A DNA stretch of 20,407 nucleotides from Baffinella frigidus. Lineage: Eukaryota; Cryptophyceae; Cryptomonadales; Baffinellaceae. Positions 1 through 8,321 of the stretch are shown here, one piece after another. The notes under the pieces were generated by a model. It was not told where the DNA came from, searched no databases, and saw nothing but the letters and a program-made list of their open reading frames with translations. The position numbers and the translations under genes are program-made. Each line of letters opens with the position of its first letter. Within the stretch, counting starts at the first letter, position 1. The stretch covers positions 678,387 to 698,793 of the forward strand of contig MU646364.1 in assembly GCA_026770585.1 (NCBI GenBank), in the 5' to 3' direction.

Positions 1-67
1 CCCCCCCCTGATCTTGCTGGTCCCCCTCACTCCCCTGTGCTCGACGGCGGGATGGTTGGGGCAGCAC

Positions 68-2004
68 CGATGCAGCTCTGGGCGTGGGTCTGGGTCATCA
101 TGGTCGAGAGGCCGAGGTCACCCAGCTTCACCTCCCCGAGGTTCCCGTTGATGAAGATGTTGTCGCACTGCCAGGAACACGTCTCGTGAGGCTCATTGGC
201 TTTTGTATAACTCAACTCAAGGCTCAAGGGCCTACTGAGGACCTGTATCGAGAGTAATAAAGAAGACACAGAACAAGGACGCGCCGCACGAGGAAGGAGT
301 GAGCACTGTAGGGAGGAAAATGAGGCGCACGGGGAATCGACGCGCCCAGATGCCACACCCGCGCACGCGGCGATGCCTCGGTGGTCGGCTACGTGCGTCA
401 GAGCTACGTGCGTCAGAGCTGCGAATCATGCCGGTGCGGCTGGACTGGGCAGGGCAACAACCTTGAGATCGCGATGGATGATTTGGCGTCCGTGGAGGTA
501 TTCGAGCGCGCTCAGGATCTGGCGAGCCCACTTGCGCATCGTCTTCAGATTCACCTGCGAGTACCCCCCTGCGGTCAGCCGGCCGGAGAGCCGGTGATCT
601 CTAGAGCACAGCGTAGAGCTCGCCTAGATCTGTGCGTCGTCCCCGCGAGGTGCAGTAGCGTGCTCAGGCAGGAGTGCGTGGGCGCGTCGCCGGGGTAGCA
701 AGAAGAAGAGGGCACCTGTTTCTCGCGCACGAACTGCTTGAGCGTGCCGGAGGTCATGATCTCTGTGATGAACACCACCTGCCACGTGCTCGCCGTCAAC
801 GCTTCGCCACATGGGGAAACGCGTTGTGTTTGCAGGGCGAGACATCTGCCCTGTCCTGCCCTGATGGGAGCATTCAACAATCGAACCGCAGTTTAACACA
901 GCCGAGGTCCTCCAACGACACTCCACCTACGACCTGCACCCAACCTGGAAGAAACTTGCCCCCTAACAACATGCTGCACAAAACATCCAGGAAAAGACAG
1001 GTGTCCACACAAGTCTTCTGAAACTTGTGTCCACACATGTCTTTTGAATGCACTCCCTCGCAAGTTTGATGACGCCGACGGCAAGACAGCTCAACACAAG
1101 CCCCGGAGATCCAGCTTCCAGCTGCATCCCTCTGGGCAGACGCGTCCGGGGGCAGGCAAACGCGAGAGCGAACGGGGGAAGCGAGCAGGTGCGGCACCTC
1201 GTCCACCCCCTCCTCCTCCCAGTAGTGGTGACACTTGATGATGTTGACATGCTCGAGGCCTTGCAGAAGAGTCACCTGTCGACCACCCGCCCATCAACAT
1301 TGATGCTCCCCACTATCAACATTGATGCTCCCCACTCGCGAGCAGAGCTCATCTGCACCGAACGCCTCATGCACGCCCGCGAGCCCTGCCGTGCGCTGTC
1401 TGCCAGTTCGGAGAATTCCAGCGCACGGCTATCGAGAGGGTGTCCCCCAGGGCTTGCGGCTGTCTGAACCACCCTCAGCGGGAGGGAATGCACCTCCTCG
1501 ATAAACTTCTGTCGCTTTTCCCCTCTCAGGCTTCCCGTGTGCACCTGCGGCAGCGCACTGTCAGCGCGGGCACAATCCGGGCACACTCGGCTGCCCTACC
1601 GCGCAGCGAGCCCGTCTGTCAGGTCGCATCATTGCGCACGATGCCTCCTTGATGCCGCCTCGGAGGCTGCGGGGGGCGCAACCCTGCAGCAGGGGCGCAT
1701 CCTGCGCGACGGGGCTCGCACCTGATTCCACGCCACGTCCACACCTTCGTCCGAATCGAACGCCTTGTACACTGACTTGACCGATCCTTTGCCCAGCAGT
1801 TTTTTGTACTGCCAACACAGCACACCGGTCATCAAACTGTCGCCTCCAGTCGACGGGGCAGGTCGGGCTTCCGGTCGAAGCAAAGCTTCGCTAGGGGACG
1901 CTACAGGGTGAAACAGGCCGCACCCGCTGGTATCGTCCCTGAGGGCACGTTTGCACGACTTCTTGCGTGCCGACCGCGTCCGTTCGATTATCCAGCGTCG
2001 TCAT
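68..2004 (-). CDS. WNK: WNK-family serine/threonine protein kinase, N-terminal part, 7 exons, 3' end beyond window
   Basis: Exons read on the minus strand: 2004-1924, 1808-1722, 1544-1494, 1275-1198, 778-716, 554-462 and 167-68. Together they encode 184 residues plus one base. The first six exons are phase 0; the last ends in phase 1 at the donor after SCI, so the C-lobe lies left of the window. WNK hallmarks are direct. A PQGRYQR-YKKLLG entry leads to the glycine loop [12 protein letters not shown], with Lys38 at the WNK beta-2 position. VAWNQ follows, with Asn55 where ordinary kinases have the beta-3 lysine. EHVNIIK, the catalytic loop HRDLK (147-151), CDNIF and DLG (168-170, in place of DFG) come next. 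The family phosphorylates SPAK/OSR1-type kinases in animals and has clock and stress roles in plants; the role here is unknown. ATG at 2004 is the first in frame after an upstream TGA. Exon 1 and the 17-codon exon 3 are easily missed by ORF finding. Family call very sure; exact start moderately sure. Confidence 0.93.
1293..1336 (+). repeat. 22-bp perfect tandem duplication in a WNK intron
   Basis: ATCAACATTGATGCTCCCCA plus CT occurs twice, exactly adjacent (1293-1314, 1315-1336), inside the intron between WNK exons 3 and 4. Other short duplications lie in WNK introns: GCTACGTGCGTCAGA twice near 390-420, and TGTCCACACA(A/T)GTCTT twice near 1002-1042. Confidence 0.85.
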
Positions 2005-2728
2005 TGTGGCGCCAGCTTCAAACTTCCCACCCTCGATCACAGTTGCCCAGCTTTTCAGTTTCCACCGCAAAGAGCCGCACCCACCGCGCCCATCAAGTCC
2101 ACGTCACTCGAGTCGATCACACAGCAGATTCTTCTAGACTGACGAACGCGAAGAGCGACAGCTCCCGGGTCGTCTCTGTCCTCTGTATGCCCCAGTCATC
2201 TACGCCCCCATGCTTCCCTGCGCAGTGAAGCTCCTCTTTAACGAATCCGCCTCCACCAACCGCCTTCTTGGCGGCGGCCAGACGAGCTCCCGCCGAGACG
2301 GAGCTCGCGCGGGCGCTTCGTTACTTGCAGCGCGCTGCAGGGGTTGGAGACGAGAACGCGCGCACGGCGGCGATGCCAGCGCCTTGAAGTGGAACAAACT
2401 TGAGCTTTGCAGGGGTTCTGCACAAAGTCCATAAAAGTTCCTTCAAACATTATAAGATGTCATTTTGTACCGCGAATGGCATTTTTAGACAACATTGATA
2501 TTGTCACTTAGTCGAATTCCGAACAGTGCATGGGGAAACACGGAAAGTTCAAATCGGGATTTGGACTGCTTTCCCGGTTGACTAAACGATTGACTTTCAG
2601 TTCCAAAGTTGACGTGTGTTGACTGAACCAAAAGTCAAAGGATCCAAAAGTCATCAAAAACGGGGTCCCCAGATTTGCTTGTTTTTTGCTGGCACGAGCT
2701 CCATCGGTCCACCGACGACCTCTTTACC
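2005..2728. promoter_or_regulatory. Divergent intergenic region between WNK and eEF2
   Basis: About 720 bp separate the WNK start codon from the likely eEF2 start codon on opposite strands, so both promoters should lie here. The stretch 2435-2660 is AT-richer than its surroundings and contains a dense cluster of TTGAC words (see separate entry). No convincing protein exon was found; the open frames here have no recognisable composition or family motifs. No TATA box can be assigned with confidence. Confidence 0.5.
2578..2638. promoter_or_regulatory. Cluster of five TTGAC motifs upstream of eEF2
   Basis: TTGACT occurs at 2578-2583, 2590-2595 and 2619-2624, TTGACG at 2609-2614, and the reverse complement AGTCAA at 2633-2638: five cores in 61 bp. 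A near-match AGTCAT lies at 2649. TTGAC is the core bound by plant WRKY factors (W-box). Whether such a factor acts here is inference from position and clustering only. Confidence 0.4.
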
Positions 2729-5700
2729 ATGGTCCGCTCCCTTCCTCTTGGGGGTGGGGCTGCGGGGCCTGGCTTGGTTTGTTCGCAGCAAGATGTGGAT
2801 GTTGTCTTGCAGCGCTTGAGTCTGCAGAAATGGGAGCGGCGGGTGGTGACGCGGTGTTGGTGGTGGATGTGAAGAGGCGCTTTTCGAGGGGTGTAAGTCG
2901 GGGCCAGGGTTGCAGGGCCAGGGCGGGGGGCCAGGGCGGGCGCTGCAGGGCTGTGCTCGGGCCGGGTTGTGCCCTGGGCAATGGATGGCGTGGAATTTCG
3001 GCGCGGCCTGGTGCTGGAGGACCAGCTCCCACAGAACACTAAAGCTCATTGCCTCTGCCAGGTGAATTTCACAATTCCCCAGCTTCGGGCCATCATGGAC
3101 AGGCCCAAGCAGATTCGCAACATGTCCGTGATTGCTCACGTCGACCACGGTACGTTCCTGGCAGTCCGAACTCCCGGCCCTGTCTTGCTAGCAGGAAGGT
3201 CCCTGCTTTTTCAGACGCGTCACCATTGCCTTCAAGGGAGCGCAACCGCAGGGCAAGCGCAACCGCGGCTGGGGGCGTGGGAGGGTGCTTTGATATGCCT
3301 TGAGGCATCAGTTGTTTGCAATATTCAGTTTGCGCAGCTCAGGTATCGGGCACCGTGGAGGGTAGGGGGTCTCGTGAACGCGTGATGTTGACGGCTTCTT
3401 TGTTGCGGCAGGCAAGTCCACCCTCACGGACTCGCTCGTCGCGGCGGCTGGCATCATCTCCATGGCGTCCGCTGGCGACCAGCGCCTCACCGACACTCGC
3501 GCTGACGAGGCGGAGCGTGGCATCACCATCAAGTCCACCGGTATCTCGCTTTACAACGAGATCCCCGAGGAGGAGATCCCGGACGAGCTGATGCCGAAGG
3601 ACTGCGACGGTGGCCGCGAGTTCCTCATCAACCTCATCGACTCGCCGGGTCACGTTGACTTCTCCGCCGAGGTCACGGCGGCGCTTCGCATCACTGACGG
3701 CGCGCTCGTGGTTGTCGACTGTATCGAGGGCGTGTCGGTGCAGACCGAGACGGTGCTTCGCCAGGCGCTCGGCGAGCGCATCAAGCCGGTTGTCGCCGTC
3801 AACAAGCTCGACCGCGGCTTCCTCGAGCTCCAGCTCGACTGGGAGACCTTCTACTCCGGCTTCGTGAAGCACGTGGAGAACATCAACGTGATCATCTCCA
3901 CCTACCGCGACGACGCCATGGGTGACCTCCAGGTGTACCCCGACAAGGGCACGGTGTGCTTTTCGGCCGGCCTCCACGGCTGGGCGTTCACCCTCCCGCA
4001 GTTCGCCAAGATGTACGCCAAGAAGTTCGGCGTCGACCTCACCAAGATGTCCGAGCGCCTCTGGGGTGCGAACCCGAACCCCCAAACCCGCACAACACCT
4101 GAAACCCAAACCCGCACACACACACCATACACCCTCAACCCCTGAACCCTGAACCCTGAACCCTGACCCAGGTGAGAACTACTTCAACCCGGCGGAGAAG
4201 AAGTGGACCAAGTCCGGTGACTCGCAGTTCCGCGCGTTCAACATGTTCATCCTGGACCCGATCGGCAAGATCGTCCAGTGAGCACCCTTTCCCCTCCACC
4301 CTCAACCCGCACAAACACTCAACCTACATCCTGAACCCGCACAAACACTCAACCCGCACACAACCTAAACCTAAACCAGCACACACGTTCAGTCCTAAGC
4401 TCTCAACCTTACCGCAGGTGCTGCATGAACGACCAGAACGACAAGCTGGTGAAGATGCTTTCGGCGCTCAACATCAAGATGAAGAAGGAGGACTACGAGC
4501 TGACCGGCAAGGCGCTTCTCAAGCGCACGATGCAGAACTGGCTCCCGGCGCACAAGGCGCTCCTCCAGATGATGATCATCCACTTGCCGTCGCCCCACCA
4601 GGCGCAGAAGTACCGCGCCGAGCTGCTCTACACGGGCCCCACCGACGACGCGTGCTGCACGGCCATCCGCGAGTGCGACCCCAACGGCCCGCTCATGCTC
4701 TACGTGTCCAAGATGGTGCCGGGCGCCGACAAGGGCCGTTTCATCGCGTTCGGGCGCGTGTTCGCCGGCACGGTGTGCGCCGGTGTCAAGATCCGCATCA
4801 TGGGCCCCAACTACGTGCCGGGCGCCAAGGGCGACCTCAACATCAAGTCCATCCAGCGCGTGGTGCTCTTCATGGGCAAGCGCCAGGACCCCGTCGAGTC
4901 GGTGCCCGTTGGCAACACCTGCGGCATGGTTGGCATCGACCAGTTCCTCATCAAGACCGGTACCCTCTCCACGGATGACACCGCCTTCCCGATGAAGGAC
5001 ATGAAGTTCTCGGTCTCGCCCGTTGTGCGCTGCGCCGTCGAGCCCAAGAACCCCCAGGACCTCCCCAAGCTCGTCGAGGGCCTCAAGCGCCTCGCCAAGT
5101 CGGACCCCATGGTTGTCATCACCATGGAGGAGTCGGGCGAGCACATCGTCGCCGGCGCGGGAGAGCTCCACATGGAGATCTGCCTCAAGGATCTTCAGGA
5201 CGACTACATGGGTGGCGCGCCGCTCAAGATCTCGGACCCCGTTGTGTCGTACCGCGAGACCGTGACGGAGGAGACGGAGGTGGAGTGCATGGCCAAGTCG
5301 CCGAACAAGCACAACCGCCTCTACTTCAAGGCCGGGCCGCTCGGCGACGAGCTGACCGAGAAGATCGCCGAGGGCGAGATCACCCCGCGCGACGACGTCA
5401 AGACACGTGGACGCATCATGGCCGACGAGCACGGCTGGGACGTGGACATCGCCCGCAAGATCTGGGCCTTCGGCCCCGACATTGTCGGCCCCAACCTCAT
5501 CGTTGACGCCACCAAGGCTGTCCAGTACCTCTCGGAGATCAAGGACTCGTGCGTGGCGGGCTTCAACTGGGTCACCAAGGAGGGTGTCATCTGCGAGGAG
5601 AACATGCGCGGTATCGTCTTCTCGATCCTCGACGTGACCATGCACGCGGACGCCATCCACCGTGGCGGCGGGCAGATCATCCCGACGGCGCGCCGCGTCA

Positions 5701-6092
5701 TGTACGCCGCGGAGATGATCTCCTCCCCGCGCCTGATGGAGCCCATGTTCTTGGTCGAGATCCAGTGCCCGGAGACCGCCATGGGCGGCATCTACTCGTG
5801 CCTCAACAGGCGCCGCGGCCACGTGTTCGAGGAGAACCAGCGCCCCGGCACCCCCCTCTACAACGTCAAGGCGTACCTCCCGGTGTCGGAGTCGTTCGGC
5901 TTCGACTCGGACCTCCGCGCCCAGACGGCCGGCCAGGCCTTCCCCCAGTGCGTGTTCGACCATTGGCAGCAGGTGCAGGGCGACCCCCTCGTGGAGGGCA
6001 AGCTCAGGGACGACGTCATCTTCGCCATCCGCAAGCGCAAGGGTCTCACCCCGGAGCTCCCCCCCCTCGACCGCTATAAGGACAAGCTGTAA
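2729..6092 (+). CDS. EEF2: Eukaryotic translation elongation factor 2 (eEF2), 5 exons, complete
   Basis: Ribosomal translocase GTPase of cytosolic protein synthesis. Exons: 2729-2731 (ATG only, tentative), 3062-3149, 3412-4065, 4172-4277 and 4418-6092. They join in phase to 841 aa plus TAA, close to the usual length of about 842. Exon 2 reads [20 protein letters not shown], the standard N-terminus after Met. G-domain motifs: G1 AHVDHGKST (26-34), switch [18 protein letters not shown]3 DSPGHVDF (from 107), G4 NKLDR (161-165), G5 SAG (215-217). The C-terminal part has the diphthamide loop [11 protein letters not shown] with the modifiable His at 698, and ends in DKL. An ATG-only first exon is required because the acceptor at 3060-3061 directly precedes the conserved V-N-F-T; the only upstream ATG followed by GT is 2729-2731, in context ACCATGG, with a weak donor gtccgc. 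An unspliced start at 2981 would instead add a non-family extension. Introns 3 and 4 are filled with telomere-like repeat. Confidence 0.96.
4066..4171 (+). repeat. eEF2 intron 3 composed of degenerate telomere-like repeat
   Basis: A 106-nt intron (gtgcga...cccag). From about 4076 it consists of AACCCGCACA and CCCTGAA units, C-rich on the sense strand. Removal joins TGG-G to GT-GAG, restoring the family sequence RLWGENYF. The boundaries are therefore well fixed although nearly the whole interior is repeat. Confidence 0.85.
4278..4417 (+). repeat. eEF2 intron 4 composed of degenerate telomere-like repeat
   Basis: A 140-nt intron (gtgagc...ccgcag) with repeated AACCCGCACAAACACTC and CCTAAAC units between about 4291 and 4397. 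Splicing joins GTC-CA to G-TGC, giving [14 protein letters not shown], in line with eEF2 domain structure. Again only the C-rich strand is sense. Confidence 0.83.
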
Positions 6093-6479
6093 GCAGCTTC
6101 TCTTGCGCTCGCGACGCGCTAGGGGGCGGCCTCCGCAGGAAGGGGGCTGTCCGCCAGGGCACCACTGGTGCGCACACAGGCATCGCTCATTTGCTAGGAG
6201 ACCCCAGCGGCGGTGCCGAGTGCCTCAGTTTTAGTTATAGGATGTTTAGGATACACAGCCAAACCTCACCTCTCGACTCGTGTCTGCTGCCTGCCTCGCT
6301 GGTGTCCTACAGCTGTACATGCACGTGCCGAACTCTGCGTGTGAATCGATGGGTGTGCGTGTGTGGTGGGAGGAACGTGATGATGCATGTTGAGGTGGTG
6401 TTTTGTTAAGATCTTATCTTCTGCACCACCTGTTGTCTTGTGCAGTGTGCATGCAGTAGATTCCAAGGAATAGAGGCTG
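6093..6479. other. eEF2 3' flank, no gene seen
   Basis: The sequence after the eEF2 stop has no repeats of the families below and no credible coding exon. It presumably holds the eEF2 3' UTR and polyadenylation site, but no poly(A) signal could be assigned confidently. Confidence 0.5.
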
Positions 6480-6481
6480 TA

Positions 6482-6581
6482 TGCCTTGGGTGACCATAGG
6501 GTGAAAATTCACCCTAACTCGCCCTAGGTAGGTCCTCGGACCCTACCGCAGAGCGTAAGAGCCTACTGGCCACTTGAGGGA
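6482..6581. mobile_element. MITE family D, copy 1
   Basis: A 100-bp non-coding element flanked by TA at 6480-6481 and 6582-6583. The right end GGCCACTTGAGGGA matches the other D copies; the left end (TGCCTTGGGTGACC) is diverged. The interior shares the family core of overlapping CCCTAGG and GTCCTxGGACCCTAC words and the phrase GAGCCTACTGGCCACTT. It has no coding capacity. Confidence 0.75.
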
Positions 6582-6612
6582 TAGGTGTACCTCACTCAGA
6601 GGGTGAGGCAAT

Positions 6613-6680
6613 GTGAGGATTTGTGGACGGAGTCCTGGAAGGGCCCGCTTCGGGCGAGAGAACAAGTCATCAATGTAGAC
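6613..6680 (+). repeat. Solo half of fold-back family G
   Basis: A diverged single copy of the arm found as a perfect inverted pair at 7052-7099 and 7191-7238. It shares GGACGGAGTCCTGGA, GGGCCCGC and CGGGCG, then AAGTCAT and the adjoining TGTAGACATTA. Its partner arm is not adjacent. Confidence 0.65.
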
Positions 6681-6692
6681 ATTACAGGGGTA

Positions 6693-7009
6693 CAGGGCTT
6701 ACTCGAAGTTAAGGTCACACAATACAAGGTCACACACTGTACACTCCGATGCTCTCGGACGTTAAATATTTAACGTCCGCACACGGTCGTTGAATGCTTT
6801 TCGTGTGTGACGTTAATCTAACGTCCGCACACTGACTGCTTTTCGTGTGTGACGTTAAAACAGCGGGGGGGGAATGGTCTTTTGAGTGCTTACGTAAGCA
6901 CTCTAAATTTAACGCCACACACACTGACTGCTTTTCTGTGGACGTTAAATTTAACGGCACACACACTGACTGCTCAAAAGTGTGTGACCTTAACTTCGAG
7001 TAAGCCCTG
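6693..7009. mobile_element. MITE family B nested inside C copy 1, with TA target duplication
   Basis: A 317-bp element with perfect 29-bp terminal inverted repeats (6693-6721 and 6981-7009) starting CAGGGCTTACTCGAAG. TA at 6691-6692 and 7010-7011 is a true duplication: removing the element plus one TA restores the CAGGGGTACCTCGCTC end of family C. The interior is a series of hairpin modules built from AACGTC-CACACTGACTGCTTTTCGTGTGTGACGTT. It has no coding capacity and is non-autonomous; TA duplication suggests Tc1/mariner-type transposition. Confidence 0.88.
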
Positions 7010-7051
7010 TACCTCGCTCATAAGAACCCCCCCACCCTAGGACCCTACATC

Positions 7052-7238
7052 TGAGGACGGAGTCCTGGACGGGCCCGCCTCGGGCGGGAGAAGAAGTCAC
7101 TTATGCAGAGGATCCCCCTTTACACGTAAAGGAGGATTCTCTTGATAGAGGTTTTCCCCGAAATAGGCTCATGTCTAATGTCTACATAAATGACTTCTTC
7201 TCCCGCCCGAGGCGGGCCCGTCCAGGACTCCGTCCTCA
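7052..7238. repeat. Fold-back element G with perfect 48-bp inverted arms
   Basis: Positions 7052-7099 and 7191-7238 are exact reverse complements over 48 bp (TGAGGACGGAGTCCTGGACG... and its complement), separated by 91 nt. The element sits in the interior of C copy 1. Part of the loop recurs inverted at about 7323-7379 (GTAGACAT, CGGGG, AAACCTCT, GGATCCCC, TTACGTGT), so the inverted structure extends beyond the arms. Confidence 0.88.
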
Positions 7239-7386
7239 CACTACAGTACATGTAGGACCATGCCCAGGGTCCTATGGTGGTCCTAGGGTGGTGGGCGTTT
7301 CTTATGAGCGAGGTACCCCTGTAGACATGAGACTGTTTCGGGGGAAACCTCTTTCAAAAGGATCCCCTTACGTGTGGAATAACGTG

Positions 7387-7487
7387 TCCCTCAAGTGCCC
7401 AGGCAGTCAAATTTGACGGCCAAAAGGTCCTAGGCAGGTCCTAGGGCCCTACGGTAGGGTGTATGAGCCTACTGGTCACTTAAGGGA
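7387..7487. mobile_element. MITE family D, copy 2
   Basis: A 101-bp element with ends TCCCTCAAGTGCCC and GGTCACTTAAGGGA. The right flank is TA (7488-7489); the left flank is TG, presumably a mutated TA. The interior has CAAATTTGACGG, GGTCCTAGGCAGGTCCTAGG and GGGTGTATGAGCCTACTGG, shared with the other D copies. Confidence 0.8.
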
Positions 7488-7488
7488 T

Positions 7489-7560
7489 ATTCTGAGAGGA
7501 CGGTCGGTGGAACGTTCTTAAAATATTCTGAAAGGACGGTCGGTGGCACGTTCTTAAAAT
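7489..7560 (+). repeat. Two 36-bp tandem repeats (GGACGGTCGGTGGCACG)
   Basis: Units 7489-7524 and 7525-7560 differ at two positions and share ATTCTGA, AGGACGGTCGGTGG and ACGTTCTTAAAAT. A third, inverted or rearranged version follows to about 7625. Further fragments of GGTCGGTGGCACGTTCTTA occur near 7868-7888, and a variant near 8805-8822. The parent element is not identifiable. Confidence 0.75.
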
Positions 7561-7569
7561 TTAAGAACA

Positions 7570-7984
7570 GCTGGGGAAACGGTCGGTGACACGTTCAAAT
7601 TTCAGAAAGGCAGGGGAGCGGTCGGCCCGTTTGTTAAATCTTCGTCCTCACTGGCATCGCTGCTCTCCCTGCCCCCCCCTTCCCCATCGCGCCCCCCCCC
7701 TCACCCCCCGCATTCTTAGACCCAGATTCGACGTCCGTTGTCACCACGCCCTCAAGACTGGCCAGGGTTCTCGTCCTGAGATATCGCCATCGAACTCAAG
7801 AACGTCCACTGAGGGGGTGAGCCATCTGTTGGCCAAAAACCAGTGAGCTAATAATTTCTTGGCAAGACGGTCGGTGGCACGTTCTTATCAATCCCTGGAA
7901 AGCAGTTAGTTCTCAACAGAAGCCTTTCTTATTCACTAGGTTTCCTTGCAGATTGCAAGGACTGGAAACTGTACTTGGGAGCTA
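7570..7984. other. Gene-free spacer with C-rich tract
   Basis: It contains the C-rich tract around 7668-7710, remnants of the GGTCGGTGGCACG repeat, and a short inverted pair TTTCCTTGCAG / TTGCAAGGACTGGAAA near 7940-7970. The open frame across 7586-7846 has a proline/arginine composition typical of chance GC-rich translation and is not called. Confidence 0.5.
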
Positions 7985-8101
7985 CAGGGGCACCTCGCTC
8001 ATAAGAAAGCGTCTCCCTCTAGGACCCTACAGTTGGACCATGCCTAGGGTCCTATGGTGGTCCTATGGGGGGGGCAGTTTCTTATGAGCGAGGTAACCCT
8101 T
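7985..8101. mobile_element. MITE family C, copy 2 (short reference copy)
   Basis: A 117-bp element. The left end is CAGGGGCACCTCGCTCATAA and the right end TTCTTATGAGCGAGGTAACC, with TA at 7983-7984 and 8102-8103. It shows what an uninterrupted copy looks like: TIRs of about 25 bp around a centre rich in nested CCTAGG/GGTCC palindromes. Confidence 0.85.
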
Positions 8102-8150
8102 TAGACATCGAGAGTTCTTATGAGCGAGGTAACCCTGTAGACATCGTAAA
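8077..8150 (+). repeat. Tandem duplication of a family C right end
   Basis: The right end plus flank (TTCTTATGAGCGAGGTAACC then TAGACATCG) occurs twice in tandem, about 37 bp apart. The second copy, ending at 8137, has no left end. This is a local duplication rather than a second insertion. Confidence 0.7.
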
Positions 8151-8163
8151 AAAGACTAAACTA

Positions 8164-8280
8164 CAGGGGTACCTTGCTCATAAGAAACTGCCCATTCCCT
8201 GGGGCCACCATGGGACCCTAGGCACAGGTCTACTGTAGGGTCGTAGGGGGTGTTGGTTTCTTATGAGCGAGGTACCGCTG
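8164..8280. mobile_element. MITE family C, copy 3
   Basis: A 117-bp element with ends CAGGGGTACCTTGCTCATAA and TTCTTATGAGCGAGGTACCG, TA on both sides (8162-8163, 8281-8282). The centre (GGGGCCACCATGGGACCCTAGG) differs from copy 2 while the ends agree, as expected for TIR-driven mobility. Confidence 0.87.
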
Positions 8281-8321
8281 TACAGTAGGGAAGTCGTGAA
8301 CATTCAGAAGTATTTGGGCTA

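Larger units (their letters stand above)
6685..7321. mobile_element. MITE family C, copy 1, interrupted by elements B and G
   Basis: Ends are CAGGGG at 6685 (continuing after insertion B as TACCTCGCTCATAAGAA) and TTCTTATGAGCGAGGTACCCC to 7321. TA flanks it at 6683-6684 and 7322-7323. The intact family is about 117-132 bp. This copy is 637 bp because it contains B (6693-7009) and the palindrome G (7052-7238). The interior GGTCCTATGGTGGTCCTAG matches copy 2. Confidence 0.82.

Noticed and set aside
2635-3148. Minus-strand frames of 134 and 164 codons upstream of and across eEF2 exon 2
   Set aside because: Proline/arginine-rich chance translation; the region is 5' flank, the first intron and exon 2 of eEF2.
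3339-4121. 260-codon minus-strand frame over eEF2 exons 2-3
   Set aside because: Same antisense shadow effect; it also crosses the eEF2 intron without any motif of its own.
4395-5963. 522-codon open frame on the minus strand opposite eEF2
   Set aside because: It is the antisense of a strongly biased, GC-rich eEF2 exon; the Leu/His/Arg/Val/Glu-rich product is the usual mirror of that codon use, and eEF2 identity is certain.
7054-7238. Bacterial-style terminator or attachment site
   Set aside because: The arms are 48 bp around a 91-nt loop in eukaryotic MITE-rich DNA; an intrinsic terminator or phage site does not fit.
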